From positions 4,340,001 to 4,404,000 of the forward strand of contig CP094668.1 of the NCBI GenBank assembly GCA_022836915.1: a DNA stretch of 64,000 nt. The letters are read 5' to 3'. The first letter of the stretch is position 1. Each line of letters opens with the position of its first letter. Below the pieces are notes generated by a model. The model had not been told where the DNA came from, did no database searches, and saw only the letters and a program-made list of their open reading frames with translations. Position numbers and translations under genes: made by a program. This document shows, in pieces, positions 28,467-39,459 of the stretch. The DNA is from Paenibacillus sp. OVF10 (GTDB taxonomy: Bacteria; Bacillota; Bacilli; Paenibacillales; Paenibacillaceae).

Positions 28467-30146
28467 ATGAGAAAGCGAACCCGAAAAACAGCAGTAACAC
28501 TACTTTCAGCTGGTCTGTTGCTCAGTCAACTCGCAGCCTGCAGTGGAAGTGGTGGCGGGGAATCAGCAAGTCAAGATGGCTCAAATCCTATCACACTTAC
28601 TTATTTTTCAGAGGATGGAAGTCCTAACTGGAACAATATGAATGACCGTATAGGAAAAGTCATCACAGAGAAAACAGGTGTCGATTTGGATGCTGAATTC
28701 GCAGTGGGGGACCCTGTGCAAAAGGTATCCATCATGGCTGCCACCGGTGAAGTTCCCGATCTCATAGCTGCTAAGGCGGATCTTGGCAAGCTAGTGGATG
28801 TAGGTGCAGTTCTTGATCTGACGGACTTGATTGAAGAACATGCGCCTAATATTAAAAAGATGCTTGGCGATAAGATTGTTCGTGCCAAATATAGTTTGGA
28901 AGATCAAGCCATCTATGCCATTCCGACTTGGTCTGCTATCGATGAACGTAAATTCAAAGCCGACGGTGGCTTCCAACTTCAACATCGTGTTGTAAAAGAA
29001 GCTGGTTATCCTGAAATTCGTACGGTAAAGGACTATGAGAAGGTCCTTACAGACTATATAGCTAAACACCCAACAGATGATAACGGTAACAAAAATATCG
29101 GACTAACCATTAATGCCGATGATTGGCATATGTATCAGGTGACGAACATGGGATTTTTTACGACAGGTGCACCGGATGATGGAGAGTACTATGTGGACCA
29201 AGAAACTTTTGATGTAACTTATCATTTCCGCCGTCCAGATGAAAGAGAATATTTCCGCTGGCTGAACCATATGAACGATATAGGTTTATTGGATAAGGAA
29301 AGTTTTGTCCAAAAGACGGATCAATTCAAATCCAAGGTTTCATCTGGACGTGTGCTTGGCCTGATCGACCCTGCATGGGACTATGGTGATGCTCAACAGG
29401 CATTGAAGGCTGCAGGGAAATTTGACCGGACTTACGGTCATTATCCAGTAACATTGTCTGAAGAGTATAAGGATACTAATTTCTGGTCCGCCGGGTTTGA
29501 CGGAGGATATGGGATCGCCATTTCCAGTGAGTGCAAAGATCCTGTGGCTGCAATCAAATTTTTGGATTACCTGGCTTCGGAAGAAGGACAGATTCTGATG
29601 AACTGGGGGATCGAAGGACAAGATTACGTTGTAGAGGATGGAAAAAGAACTGTACCGAAGGATGTTCAAGAAAAGATGGACAACGAAGGTAGTGCTTACA
29701 TGAAGGAATCCGGTCTCGGCTTGTATTGGAACTTATCTGTTCATTATGGTGACGGAATTAAGGACTCAACAGGCAATTATTATACGAAAACGAACAGTGA
29801 CCTTTTAACGGCGACCTACAGTGCACCCGAAAAAGATGCTTTGGCCGCTTACAAAGTCGAGCATTGGAGAGATCTTTTCCCGAAAGAAGAAGAGTTTCCT
29901 GAAAGAAAAGCCGGGGCGGTTTACAATATTGCTTTGCCAAGCGATAGCCAGGCGACAATATTAATGGCCAAAATGAAGGATATCACATGGAAACGAATTC
30001 CCGAAGCTGTAATGGCCAAACCGGAAAATTTTGATAAAGTCTGGGATGAGTACATGGCGGAATTGGAAAAGGCTGGAGTGGAAGAGATGGAAGAGGCTTT
30101 TGGTCAATACGTGAAAGACCGTGTTAAACTGTGGAGCGGTCAATAA
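28467..30146 (+). CDS. Extracellular sugar-binding lipoprotein of ABC importer
   Basis: 559 residues with a lipoprotein signal ending LSQLAAC, so the mature protein starts at about Cys24 and is lipid-anchored. It is a large CUT1-type binding protein (LplA/YtcQ-like): ITLTYFSEDGSPNW, then VPDLIAAKADLGKLVD, and FLDYLASEEGQILMNWGIEG near residue 375. GGGGAGTG lies before ATG 28467; an in-frame ATG 12 bases upstream is less well placed. It should capture oligosaccharides released by the secreted mannanase. Confidence 0.92.
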   Translation: MRKRTRKTAVTLLSAGLLLSQLAACSGSGGGESASQDGSNPITLTYFSEDGSPNWNNMNDRIGKVITEKTGVDLDAEFAVGDPVQKVSIMAATGEVPDLIAAKADLGKLVDVGAVLDLTDLIEEHAPNIKKMLGDKIVRAKYSLEDQAIYAIPTWSAIDERKFKADGGFQLQHRVVKEAGYPEIRTVKDYEKVLTDYIAKHPTDDNGNKNIGLTINADDWHMYQVTNMGFFTTGAPDDGEYYVDQETFDVTYHFRRPDEREYFRWLNHMNDIGLLDKESFVQKTDQFKSKVSSGRVLGLIDPAWDYGDAQQALKAAGKFDRTYGHYPVTLSEEYKDTNFWSAGFDGGYGIAISSECKDPVAAIKFLDYLASEEGQILMNWGIEGQDYVVEDGKRTVPKDVQEKMDNEGSAYMKESGLGLYWNLSVHYGDGIKDSTGNYYTKTNSDLLTATYSAPEKDALAAYKVEHWRDLFPKEEEFPERKAGAVYNIALPSDSQATILMAKMKDITWKRIPEAVMAKPENFDKVWDEYMAELEKAGVEEMEEAFGQYVKDRVKLWSGQ

Positions 30147-30182
30147 GCATTCAATTGAGAATAAACAGAAAGGCAGGATACG

Positions 30183-31145
30183 ATGAAATCGATACCTTGC
30201 AATCCTAATGCATCGGAAGAAGTACGTTCTGTGCTCAACTATTTCCACGAGATTCAAGGGACTGGCATCATTACGGGACAGCACACACAAACCATGGAGC
30301 AAGAGGAATTAAACTACATCTATCAAGTAACAGGGAAGTGGCCGGCACTATGCGGATTCGAGCTTCTTGGGTATTCTCCAAACATTAATTATGAAGATAG
30401 CGGCGAAGAGTGTTTGCTGGAAGTCGCTGAAAACAAGGATACGCTGCAAAAAGCTTGGGAGTGGACGCAGAAAAGCAGAGGATTACTTACATTTACTTGG
30501 CATTGGTTTTCTCCACTGAACGGTCGCGATAAAAGCTTCTATTCGGAGCATACAGATTTTAACGTAAGTAAAGCGATTACGGAAGGAACCAAAGAATATG
30601 AAGCCCTGTTGTCCGATATGGACCATATGGCCGACATTCTCCGCGAATTTTGCGACAAACGCATTCCGATTTTGTGGAGACCATTTCATGAAGCGGAAGG
30701 AACTTGGTTCTGGTGGGGCAGTCAAGGCCCAGAAATCGCAAAACAATTGTACCGTATCATGTATGAGAGGTATACCCATTATCATAATCTAAATAATTTA
30801 ATTTGGGTGTGGAACTCACCGTTGGTCGAAGGTTACGTTGGGGATGACGTGGTTGACATTATTTCCAGGGATATGTATCCCCCAGCTCACCAACATACGG
30901 ATTTACGGAAGGAATATGATGAACTGGTTGGTGTTACACGAACTCCAAAACTTGCTGCTATCGGGGAGATTGGTCCGATTCCGAGTATTAGAAGCTTGTC
31001 CACCTCGCGCATCCCGTGGCTGTGGTTTATGACATGGTCTCAGGATTTTGGTAGGACGGAGAAGTTTACGACAAATGAGGAGCTGCGCAGCGCCTATCAC
31101 TGTGACTATGCTATAACATTGGACAAACTACCAAAGCTATATTAA
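30183..31145 (+). CDS. Cytoplasmic GH26 beta-mannanase/mannosidase-like hydrolase
   Basis: 320 residues, a bare GH26 barrel with no signal peptide. The acid/base lies in WRPFHEAEGTWFWWG (Glu170) and the nucleophile in AAIGEIGPI (Glu262), closely parallel to the secreted enzyme at 22507. As the last gene of the importer operon it would break imported manno-oligosaccharides inside the cell. Exo-type (mannobiohydrolase-like) action is possible but not visible. It starts 36 bases after the binding-protein stop. Confidence 0.9.
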   Translation: MKSIPCNPNASEEVRSVLNYFHEIQGTGIITGQHTQTMEQEELNYIYQVTGKWPALCGFELLGYSPNINYEDSGEECLLEVAENKDTLQKAWEWTQKSRGLLTFTWHWFSPLNGRDKSFYSEHTDFNVSKAITEGTKEYEALLSDMDHMADILREFCDKRIPILWRPFHEAEGTWFWWGSQGPEIAKQLYRIMYERYTHYHNLNNLIWVWNSPLVEGYVGDDVVDIISRDMYPPAHQHTDLRKEYDELVGVTRTPKLAAIGEIGPIPSIRSLSTSRIPWLWFMTWSQDFGRTEKFTTNEELRSAYHCDYAITLDKLPKLY

Positions 31146-31189
31146 ATATTCAAAAACACCTCTTGGCAGCCGATCAGGCGTGAAACGAA

Positions 31190-31266
31190 GGAAAAGGAAC
31201 GCTTGTTTGAGTGTGTGTCGTGATACTAACGAAAAATAAGGGCGGAGGATATCCGTCCTTATTTCA
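31190..31266. repeat. Intergenic repeat containing a terminator, copy 2
   Basis: Second copy of the 75-base element at 1738-1815, with shared AAGGAACGCT, GTGTCGTGA and a final hairpin (AAGGGCGGA...TCCGTCCTT at about 31238-31260). It ends the mannan operon. Confidence 0.6.
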
Positions 31267-31278
31267 TTATCCAAATTT

Positions 31279-31361
31279 AGAAACGAATTTGATCAAGCCT
31301 TTGAATAGCAGAAGATGTGGTCTTGCCGACAACGTATCTGAATGATGTCCGATTTGACGAA
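31279..31361 (+). pseudogene. Deleted scrap of an MRJP-like gene
   Basis: Two blocks match the coding strand of the gene at 4960-6045. GAAACGAATTTGATCAAGCC (31279-) matches 5147 onward, then CAGAAGATGTGG-TCTTGCCGACAACG...CCGATTTGAC (about 31307-31358) matches 5338-5389. About 165 bases between the two are missing, and no reading frame survives. Confidence 0.7.
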
Positions 31362-31374
31362 TTCTCACTTCGTC

Positions 31375-33030
31375 TTATTGAAGTAGCAGAGGTTCGATGG
31401 CTATCGCTATGCGGATTCGTAAGCTTTCAGTTGGATCTTTGAGTTTCACACCCAAGAGTTTTTCACACTTTTCCAGTCGATAGACCACCGTATTTCGATG
31501 AACGAAAAGTTGCTTGGATGTTTCGACAAGCTGGCATTGGGTATCGTAAAAAACGTTCAAGGTGCGCAGCAACTCTTTTTTCATGTTCGTCTGCAATGTG
31601 CAGCAATCCGTTTAAGGTCGCGTCGTAAAATTGTTTCAGTTCGTTGTGGGGAAGCATGTGGAATAAATATCCGATGTCCTTGGCTTGGTAAGATTGGACA
31701 AATTGCTTTCGTTTTAGCCAGTAGCCGAATTGCAATGCATTAACCGCTTCTGTATAAGAATGACGAACGCCGAGTACATTTGTTGCAGGTTTGCCCATGC
31801 CGATAGACAGACTCAGTCCAGTCTCATGATGCAGCACTTTCAGCATTCCTGACAGCTGCTCGGTGATTTTCGCCTCATCCCACCCCGACTCAGGGATAGA
31901 TAGCAGAAGACAGTAGGTATCATGTTTGGTAAACATGACGAAGGAATGCTCTAACTCACCAAAAAGACGTTTGATGTGCTCGTATTGCTCCTCTTGCTCC
32001 GTGATATTATCTCCTTTCGGAGGCGCCGAACCTTCGTAATTAGGAAATCTTTGATGCATGTGATGCACCTCGTCATTACGCATGGTCAGCACAACGCTTG
32101 AACGCCCCTTGATAAGCCCACACCTCTTGCCGCGGTTCAGCGCCTCCTGCTCAGAAGTGATATATCCCTCAATCAGATCGGAAAAGAATTCGTTTTTGTG
32201 CCTGCGAGAGCGCTCTTTGACAGCCTGTGATTTGGTCAGCTCCATTCCAATGACGTTGGAGGCCTGCTCAAGCGTCAGACCAAAAAGGCCAGTCCATTGA
32301 TCCGGCGAATGAAAGGATAACAAATAACCTTCGTGGCGGTAAGTTTTTACTGGATATACTAGCATACAGCAACGCTCTCGGACTGATGTGTTGATGAAGC
32401 ACAACGAAGTGGGACTAGAAATATCGGACAAGTCTTGAAGTGTATTTACAGCGGCTGCAGTGAGTTCAGCAACACTTGTATTCTGGCTGGAAGCGGAGAT
32501 GGTTTGCCATTTGTAGTTTAACAGGATGACTGGGGATGAGAACAGTTTGGATAGAGAATCGATAATGCTGGAAATTCCTTTGCCGCGCATGATCATCTCG
32601 GAGAACTTTTGTGGATGCTGAGTGCATATTGCAGTTCGTCGCTCTTGTTATTCAGAATCACACTGGTCGATCGCTGCAAAATTTCGCCGAGGGATAGACG
32701 CACATCGGAAATTTCGATGATGGGAAATTCGTTCTGATCCGCTTCCCAAAGTATTTCATCAGGGATCGGCAATTCAAAGCGCTTGGTTTTGATGGCCAAT
32801 CCCGAGCAATGAAGCCGCTGCATGTCCCTGATGAGATGAATAAACATATCTGGCTGCTGCTTCATGAAAAAGCCGTTGGTCAGCAAGAGCTCGTTCGGCC
32901 TTAGAAAGCGAATGATATCCGGACAGTCCATAATATTGACCGTTTGAACCTCACGTACTAGACCCTTATGCCCCGTAATCACTCTGGCATCATCGTAAAT
33001 GCCGTTTTTCAGCAAATCTGTCAGCAGCAC
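31375..33030 (-). CDS. PucR-family transcriptional regulator (frame broken twice)
   Basis: About 551 residues. An N-terminal PucR domain (VLLTDLLKNGIYDDARVITGHKGL, then IRFLRPNELLLTNG), a central region, and a C-terminal HTH_30 domain (ELLRTLNVFYDTQCQLVETSKQLFVHRNTVVYRLEKC). A base is missing in the run at 32607-32610, and the A/T tract at 31576-31581 has changed length. GTG 33030 lies 8 bases after AAAGGG and matches the family start; the frame is open to ATG 33120. PucR proteins activate purine, allantoin or amino-acid catabolism on binding a small molecule. It is divergent from two amidohydrolases, its likely targets. Confidence 0.88.
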
Positions 33031-33232
33031 ATCGACCCATCCCTTTCTGGAACAAGTTATTTTATTGTTAAGTAATATAACACTACGATCATGTGGAGTA
33101 AATATCTTTGGTTTGATCATCCAAGATTGCTAATTATTTTTATCCTTTTCATCCAATGATTTCTCATAAGGAGTGAATTATGCTTAAACTGTTTCTTGTG
33201 TGTAATAAAAGCGTACATGAACGGAGGATGTA

Positions 33233-34464
33233 ATGATTGATCTACTTATCACGGATACGGTAATTTCCGGGGATGAAAGGCGAATGGATGTCGGGATATC
33301 CTCAGGCAAGATTGCATTTGTCACGCCGTGCGGGGAAAGCAAAACCGAAGCGTCTCGTGTAGTGCAGGGCAAAGGGGCTTATTGCTGCCCGGATTCGTCG
33401 AACCGCATATTCATTTGGAAAAAGCATATTTGCTGGATTCCATGGATCGGGAGGCGGAGTCTCTTCAGGACGCAATTCGGATAACATCCAAACTGAAAAG
33501 TTCGTTCACGAGGGAGGACATGTACCGGCGCTCGCTGGTTGTCATTCGAGAAGCCGTCAGGAATGGTGTAACCCATATGCGTTGCCATGCAGAGGTTGAT
33601 CCGGTTCTTGGACTCAGAGCTGTCGAATCAGCTCTTCGTCTCAAACAATCCTTAAAACATCAACTGGATTTACAGGTAGTTGCCTTTCCGCAAGAAGGGG
33701 TGTATAAGAGTCCGGGGACTGCTGAGCTGATGGAAGAGGCCATTCGTATGGGAGCCGATGTGATTGGAGGAATCACGTATCAGGATGCAGACCTGGGGGA
33801 GCACTTGGATTTTGCATTTGGTCTGGCAGGGAAGTACGGAAAACCGCTGGATTTTCACGCGGATTTTTCGGTGGATTCCAACGACCGTGCCGTTGTGGAA
33901 ATTGCAAAAAGGACAATTGCTGCAGGAATGCAGGGGCATGTAGCGGCCGGACATGTAACCTCGCTCGGTTCCCTCCCTGAACACGAAGCTTTGGTTATCG
34001 GAGAATTTCTGTGTCATGCCGGGATCAGCATCATTACGTTGCCGATGACGGACCTCTTTTTGAATGGAAGAGAAGGCCCAGAAGGACATCATAGAGGTCT
34101 CACTCCAGTGAAACTGCTGCAGGATTGTGGAGTGAATGTGGCAATTGGCGTCAATAATGTGCGCAACCCATTCACGCCGTTTGGCAAGGCAGACCCGATT
34201 GAGGCTGCCTGGCTATTGGCGATTACTTCATACATGGGTAGCAAACGGGATGCGCTCATCTTGACAAACATGCTGACGCATAACGCGGCACAGGCGTTAT
34301 GCATTGATAATTATGGCGTTAGGGTCGGCGCTCCGGCTGATATGGTATTGTTCCGAGAGCGGTCGGAAAGGGAAGTTCTGCTTAATAAACCGGAGGCCCG
34401 CACAGTTTGGAAATCGGGATTACAGGTAGCTTGCACTGACTCAAAACCTTTGGAATTACCATAG
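33233..34464 (+). CDS. CodA-like amidohydrolase 1 with altered metal motif (frame broken once)
   Basis: 410 residues after restoring one G in the run at 33374-33377. Cytosine-deaminase-like amidohydrolase with VEPHIHLEKA (metal His pair), MRCHAEVDP, GHVTSL and a C-terminal APADMVLF strand. The motif at strand 8, where the family has an aspartate (SDN type), reads IGVNNVRNPFTPFG, so Asp is replaced by Asn. It may therefore be a non-standard deaminase or act on an unusual ring. A good GGAGG precedes ATG 33233, and it is 51 bases ahead of a second amidohydrolase. Confidence 0.85.
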
Positions 34465-34514
34465 TCGTCGGAAGATATCGAAAAAATTTGATTATGATGT
34501 AAGGGGATGGAGTC

Positions 34515-35733
34515 ATGGAGAAAGGGTTAACACTTGTAAAAAATGTAAAATGGTCGGAAAACCTGTTTGATCTAACGATTGATCAAGCAACTGGACTTAT
34601 TGTCAGCATTGAGTCTGCCGGAACGGATGAGGATCTCACATCTGTAAATATTGCCGGTAGGGCGACAACCGTCTTTGATGCGGATGGGCTCCACTATGTA
34701 CCACCAATGGCAGATATGCATACCCATCTGGACAAGCATTTTATTGGGGAGCCGTGGAAGTCTTTGCAGCCGTTTGTCACACTGCCCGGCCAGTTGGAAT
34801 TTGAGAAAAGCATGTTGGGAGAACTACCGACCGGGGCGGGAGAACGTGCGAAACGATTGTTGGATTTAATGCTTGCCCAAGGTACAACGGCAATCCGCAC
34901 ACACGTTGACGTGGATCCGCAAATTGGCCTCTCTCATCTTGAGGAGATCTTGGAAGTGCGTGAGGTGTACCAAGGACGCATCGATATGGAAATTGTGGCG
35001 TTCCCCAGCAAGGCCTGCTTCGATCTGACTCCGTTTCCGTTATGCGGCAAGCGCTTCGTGCTGGAGCTAACTATGTTGGTGGTGTGGATCCGGCCGGACT
35101 GGACCGCCGGGTGGATGCCAGTCTGGAAGCCATGTTTGAACTTGCGACAGAATTCTCTGCGGGCGTCGACTTGCATCTGCATGACCCGAGTCATCTCGGA
35201 ATATACACGATCAGCCGCTTCGCCGAACTGACAGAACAAGCAGGTATGTCAGGCCGTACCGCGGTAAGCCATGCCTATTGTTTGGGCCAGGTTGGGGAAA
35301 CGGAGGTGCGCTCACTCGCAGAAAGGTTGTGTGCGACCGGCGTTGCCATCATGACGAGTGTGCCCATTGATAGGCCCATGCCCCCATCAAACTGTTGATG
35401 GAAACGGGAGTGTCCGTGCATATCGGTTCCGATAACATTTTGGATTCGTGGAGCCCATTCGGAAATGGCGATATGCTCTCCCGTGGGTCACGTCTCGCTG
35501 AAGCATCCGGTTGGGTGGAAGACTTCTGGCTGTTAGAAACGTACAAGCTTATTTCCAATGCGCCATTAACTCCAAAAGTGGGTGAACGAGGCACTTTCTC
35601 GTTGGTAAATGCCATAAATGCGATGCATGCGTTGGCTGCAGCACCTCCACGCGAAGCTGTATTTTCGGGTGGTGTGCTTGTTGGTGGTCGAATGTTTCCG
35701 AACAGCAGACAGATGGCAGCCATCCATTCGTAA
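34515..35733 (+). CDS. CodA-like amidohydrolase 2 (frame broken twice)
   Basis: 406 residues after restoring C residues at 35003-35006 and 35381-35385. Metal-binding MADMHTHLDKH at about residue 70, THVDVDP, DLHLHDP, VSHAYCLG and IGSDNILDSWSPFGNGDML, where the strand-8 Asp is intact. Deamination or ring opening of a cyclic N-C=O or N-C=N compound is expected. Family neighbours include cytosine, isocytosine and other N-heterocycle deaminases; the actual substrate is not evident. It is co-directional with amidohydrolase 1, probably in one operon, and ends at a terminator. Confidence 0.86.
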
Positions 35734-35750
35734 CAATCTTTAATATACAT

Positions 35751-35786
35751 GAAGCAGCGCATCCTTTTTCAGGCGCGTTGCTTTTT
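35751..35786 (+). terminator. Rho-independent terminator after amidohydrolase 2
   Basis: AAGCAGCGC (35752-35760) pairs with GCGCGTTGCTT ending about 35782, followed by TTTTT. Confidence 0.75.
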
Positions 35787-36065
35787 GGCATGAAAAGGCT
35801 GATCACATGACGTATAAAACGTCGCTCAATGCAGTGTATGTCATAAAACATTACATTTAAATTGAAATAGGATTTTCTTTTGGTGTAACAATCCAAATGA
35901 AATCATTTTTTTTAGTGAATCACACCAATGACTGAGGCTTACTTACATCGTATTATTCATATAAGAACAATTTCAAGTCACATAAACTGACATTAATAGA
36001 ATAGGAGGGATATTGGAGGAGTTACACAAACCAAACATCATTGTTACGAACAGGGGGAGAGAGAC
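35787..36065 (+). promoter_or_regulatory. Promoter region of the second importer operon
   Basis: About 280 bases without a gene. It contains an imperfect inverted repeat (TTGGTGTAACA near 35879 and TCACACCAA near 35920), of the sort a regulator dimer could bind, and ends in GGGGGAGAG before ATG 36066. I cannot assign a firm -10/-35 pair. Confidence 0.4.
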
Positions 36066-36998
36066 ATGCGTCGAGGTTTCCATACAAACCGCATCCAAAA
36101 CATTAGAAAGCATGGGCTGTTATTGGTCATGATTTTACCAGGCATCGTCTATCTGTTCATCAACAATTACTTGCCCATGTTCGGCATTGTGATTGCGTTC
36201 AAAGATATCAATTTTGCAAAAGGAATCTGGGGAAGTGACTGGGTAGGCTTCGATAATTTCGCCTATCTGTTCCAAACACAGGATGCTTGGGTGATTACCC
36301 GTAACACGTTACTCTACAACGGCGCATTTATCGTGCTTGGAACAGTGCTCTCCATAGCTGTGGCTGTATTGTTGAACGAGGTAAAGAAGCGATTCGCCTC
36401 CCGACTGTACCAAAGCATCATTTTGCTGCCCTATCTGATCTCAATGGTCATTGTCGCTTACTTGGTTCTGGCATTGCTCAACGAGGAAAACGGATTCGTC
36501 AACCATTACGTGCTTCCTTTGCTGGGGATTGACCCCGTGTCGTGGTATGCGGATTCCGGTAAATGGCCCTTTATATTAAGTGTCGTATATCTGTGGAAAA
36601 ACGTCGGTTATACATGCATTGTTTATCTGGCCTCAATCGTAGGCATCAGCCAAGAATATTATGAATCCGCTACGCTGGACGGAGCATCCAAGTGGAGGCA
36701 AGTCTGGAGCATTACCCTTCCTCTGCTTAAACCCACGATGGTCATTATGGTGCTTCTTGCAGTGGGACGCATCTTCAATTCCGATTTCGGATTGTTCTAT
36801 CAGGTTCCGCTGAATTCGGGTGCACTGCAAACGACTACCGATGTCATTGACACATACGTTTATCGTGGATTGATGACTTTTGGGGATTTTGGAATGTCAT
36901 CCGCTGCCGGACTGTACCAGTCCATTGTCGGTTTTCTGTTAGTATTAACGACCAATGCGATCGTTCGTCGCAAAAACCGGGATTTGGCGCTGTTTTAG
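36066..36998 (+). CDS. ABC importer permease (LplB-like), second system
   Basis: 310 residues, about six membrane segments, opening with KHGLLLVMILPGIVYLFINNYLPMFG and carrying the EAA loop ESATLDGASKWRQVWSITLPLLKPT. Related to, but clearly different from, the permease at 26487. It starts the operon of permease, permease, binding protein and amidohydrolase. The family normally imports oligosaccharides, but its neighbours here are deaminase-type enzymes, so the cargo is uncertain. Confidence 0.92.
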   Translation: MRRGFHTNRIQNIRKHGLLLVMILPGIVYLFINNYLPMFGIVIAFKDINFAKGIWGSDWVGFDNFAYLFQTQDAWVITRNTLLYNGAFIVLGTVLSIAVAVLLNEVKKRFASRLYQSIILLPYLISMVIVAYLVLALLNEENGFVNHYVLPLLGIDPVSWYADSGKWPFILSVVYLWKNVGYTCIVYLASIVGISQEYYESATLDGASKWRQVWSITLPLLKPTMVIMVLLAVGRIFNSDFGLFYQVPLNSGALQTTTDVIDTYVYRGLMTFGDFGMSSAAGLYQSIVGFLLVLTTNAIVRRKNRDLALF

Positions 36999-37014
36999 CT
37001 AAGGGGAGGACAAC

Positions 37015-37895
37015 ATGTATTCAAATAGGATATATCAAATGGCTGTTCACCTTGTGCTCATCATGATGGGAATCGCTGCAGTGTTTCCGTTTATACTTCT
37101 GATATCCGCTTCCCTAACCGAGGAACAAGCCATTATCAGGGATGGTTATCGTTTGTTACCGGCTCAATTCAGCTTCGATGCTTATGTGTATCTGTTTAAT
37201 CAATATTCGTTGATTCTGCGGTCGTATGGAATTACGACGTTCATCACGGTCGTGGGCACAATCGTTGGATTGTTGATTACAACCCTGGTCGCTTATCCGC
37301 TATCCAGAAATGTGCTTCCATTTCGTTCGTTCCTGTCATTCTTCGTATTTTTCACCCTGCTTTTCAATGGGGGCTGGTGCCGATGTACTTGGTTTATACG
37401 GACCTCTTCCATTTGAAAGATACCATTTGGTCGCTAATCATCCCGAATTTATTGACCAACGGGTTCTACATTTTGTTGATGCGCAGTTTCTTTTCCACAT
37501 CCATTCCCGGCGAAGTCGTGGAGTCAGCCTATGTGGATGGAGCCAACGAATGGGTTATTTATTGCAAAATCGTTCTCCCGCTTGCTCTCCCAAGCCTGGC
37601 AACCATTGGTCTGATGCTCATGATTTCGTATTGGAACGATTGGTTTAACGGTCTGATCTTCATCAATGATGGAAGCCTCTACAGCATTCAAAACCTGCTT
37701 AATCGAATGTTGTCTGATGTCCAGTACTTGCAGCAAAACAGTTTGTCTGGCCAGACGGCTGTTGTCTCATCCGTACCTCTCGGCAGTGTGAGAATGGCTA
37801 TTGCCGTAATCGGCGTGTTGCCTCTGATCGCAGCGTATCCGTTTTTCCAGAAGTTCTTCGTCAAGGGATTGACCATTGGTGCCGTAAAAGGCTAG
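37015..37895 (+). CDS. ABC importer permease (YtcP-like), second system (frame broken once)
   Basis: 293 residues after adding one G to the run at 37369-37373. It opens MYSNRIYQMAVHLVLIMMGIAAVFPF, has the EAA loop ESAYVDGANEWVIYCKIVLPLALPS, and ends FVKGLTIGAVKG as in YtcP-type partners. It begins 17 bases after the first permease. The break falls in a membrane segment (FTLLFNGG/LVPMYLVY) that reads smoothly when repaired. Confidence 0.9.
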
Positions 37896-37951
37896 TCATG
37901 CTTCGTATCCAAGATGTCTCATCCAAAAGCAAACATGGGGAGTGAATGAAG

Positions 37952-39443
37952 ATGTTCAGAAAAAGATTGCCTGCGGGTTTCTTGAGGGTAATGTCCTTAA
38001 TTTGTGCGGCCCCTCTATTGTTGACGGCATGCGGAAATCCAGATAGTAAGGAGGAGCAGAACCTGGGAAAGCTTCAGCAACAGACATGTATGAAGTGGTC
38101 ATGACGTATCCGGCTTTTGGGGATGTAACGGATGTTAAGGAAATTCAGGAAGCCATCAGTGATATTACAGCGGAAAAGGTAGGCGCCACCGTGAAGCTCT
38201 TGCCTGTTAATGGATCGAACTATGCCAATCAAATGAACTTGATGCTGGCGGGCAGCGAGAAACTGGATCTGGTGTATACCAGCGTTTGGTTCGGCCTTGA
38301 ATCTCAAATCGGCAGGGGACAGTTACTGCCCATGGACGAATCGTTGAATGAATTTGGTAAAAAGATACTGGAGGCTGTTCCGGAGGAAGCCGCAGAAGCC
38401 GGGAAGATGAATGGCGAAACATATGGCGTTCCCAGCATTAAAGCTTGGGCACTTTCTCCCAGTTTTGTGATGGATAAAGAGCTTGCCGATAAGCATGATA
38501 TTGACCTTAACGCCATAAAAACCTGGAATGATATCTCTGCTGTATTGCAGCTTATCAAGGACAATGAGCCGGGTGTCACGCCGATTGTCAGCTATACCTC
38601 GCAGGAAACACCCGGACAAGCCATGCTGAATTATGATCCATTGGGAACAGCACCTGGCGTACTGGATTTTGGCGGGGAGGACTTCACCGTGCAGAATCTT
38701 TTGCGACTTCTCGGTTCTCCACAATGGCTGACCTGATGCGTGATTGGTATCAAAAAGGTTATTTCAGCAAAGACGTCGCAACGTCACAGGAAACGGGGTC
38801 CAATCTGATCAAGGCAGGCAAAGCCTTCTCGTATATCCGGAATATCAATGAGTGTTACTCGGAATCACTTGCGGCTGGGACTGAACTTGTATGCGTACCC
38901 CTTGAGGACTCGTATATGACGCGTAATAGCGTAGCTTCGAACATGATGTCTTTGGCAAGGAACAGTGAGCAGCCGGATAAGGCGATTCAAGTATTGGAAC
39001 TGTTTTACTCGGACGAAGCAGTCATTAATCTGTTTACCAATGGAATTGAGGGCAAGCATTATGTTAAGCGGGATAATGACCTGATCGGCAAACCGGAAGG
39101 TGTCACTGCAACAGGATACGATTCAAACCAATATGCCGTGGGGAACAATTTCCTGTCCTATATATGGGAAGGGAATGATCCTGACATGTGGAAGCAGTTG
39201 AGGGGCGAAAACGAGAGTGCCGTAAAATCAAGGGCGATGGGTTTCAGCTTCGACATCAATCCTGTCAAAACACAAATTACCTCGGTGGCCAACGTCCAAA
39301 ACCAGTATGATGCAGGCTTTCAGACAGGAACTTTTGACCCGTCAGAACTGGGTGCTTATCTCGACAAACTAAAGAATGCAGGCGTAGAGAAAATATTGAC
39401 GGAGAAGCAAAACCAGTTAAACCAATGGCTTGAAAATAAATAG
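37952..39443 (+). CDS. Solute-binding lipoprotein, second system (frame broken twice)
   Basis: 497 residues after restoring bases at 38065-38067 (G-run) and 38699-38702 (T-run). The signal peptide ends LLTACGN, so it is lipid-anchored. It is a CUT1-type binding protein with YPAFGDVTDVKEIQEAISDIT near the N-terminus, LPVNGSNYANQMNLMLAGSEKLDLVYT, and a YGVPS-type hinge. It lacks any close resemblance to the binding protein at 28467. GGGGAGTG precedes ATG 37952. Confidence 0.88.
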
Positions 39444-39459
39444 AAGGAGCTGATCACGC

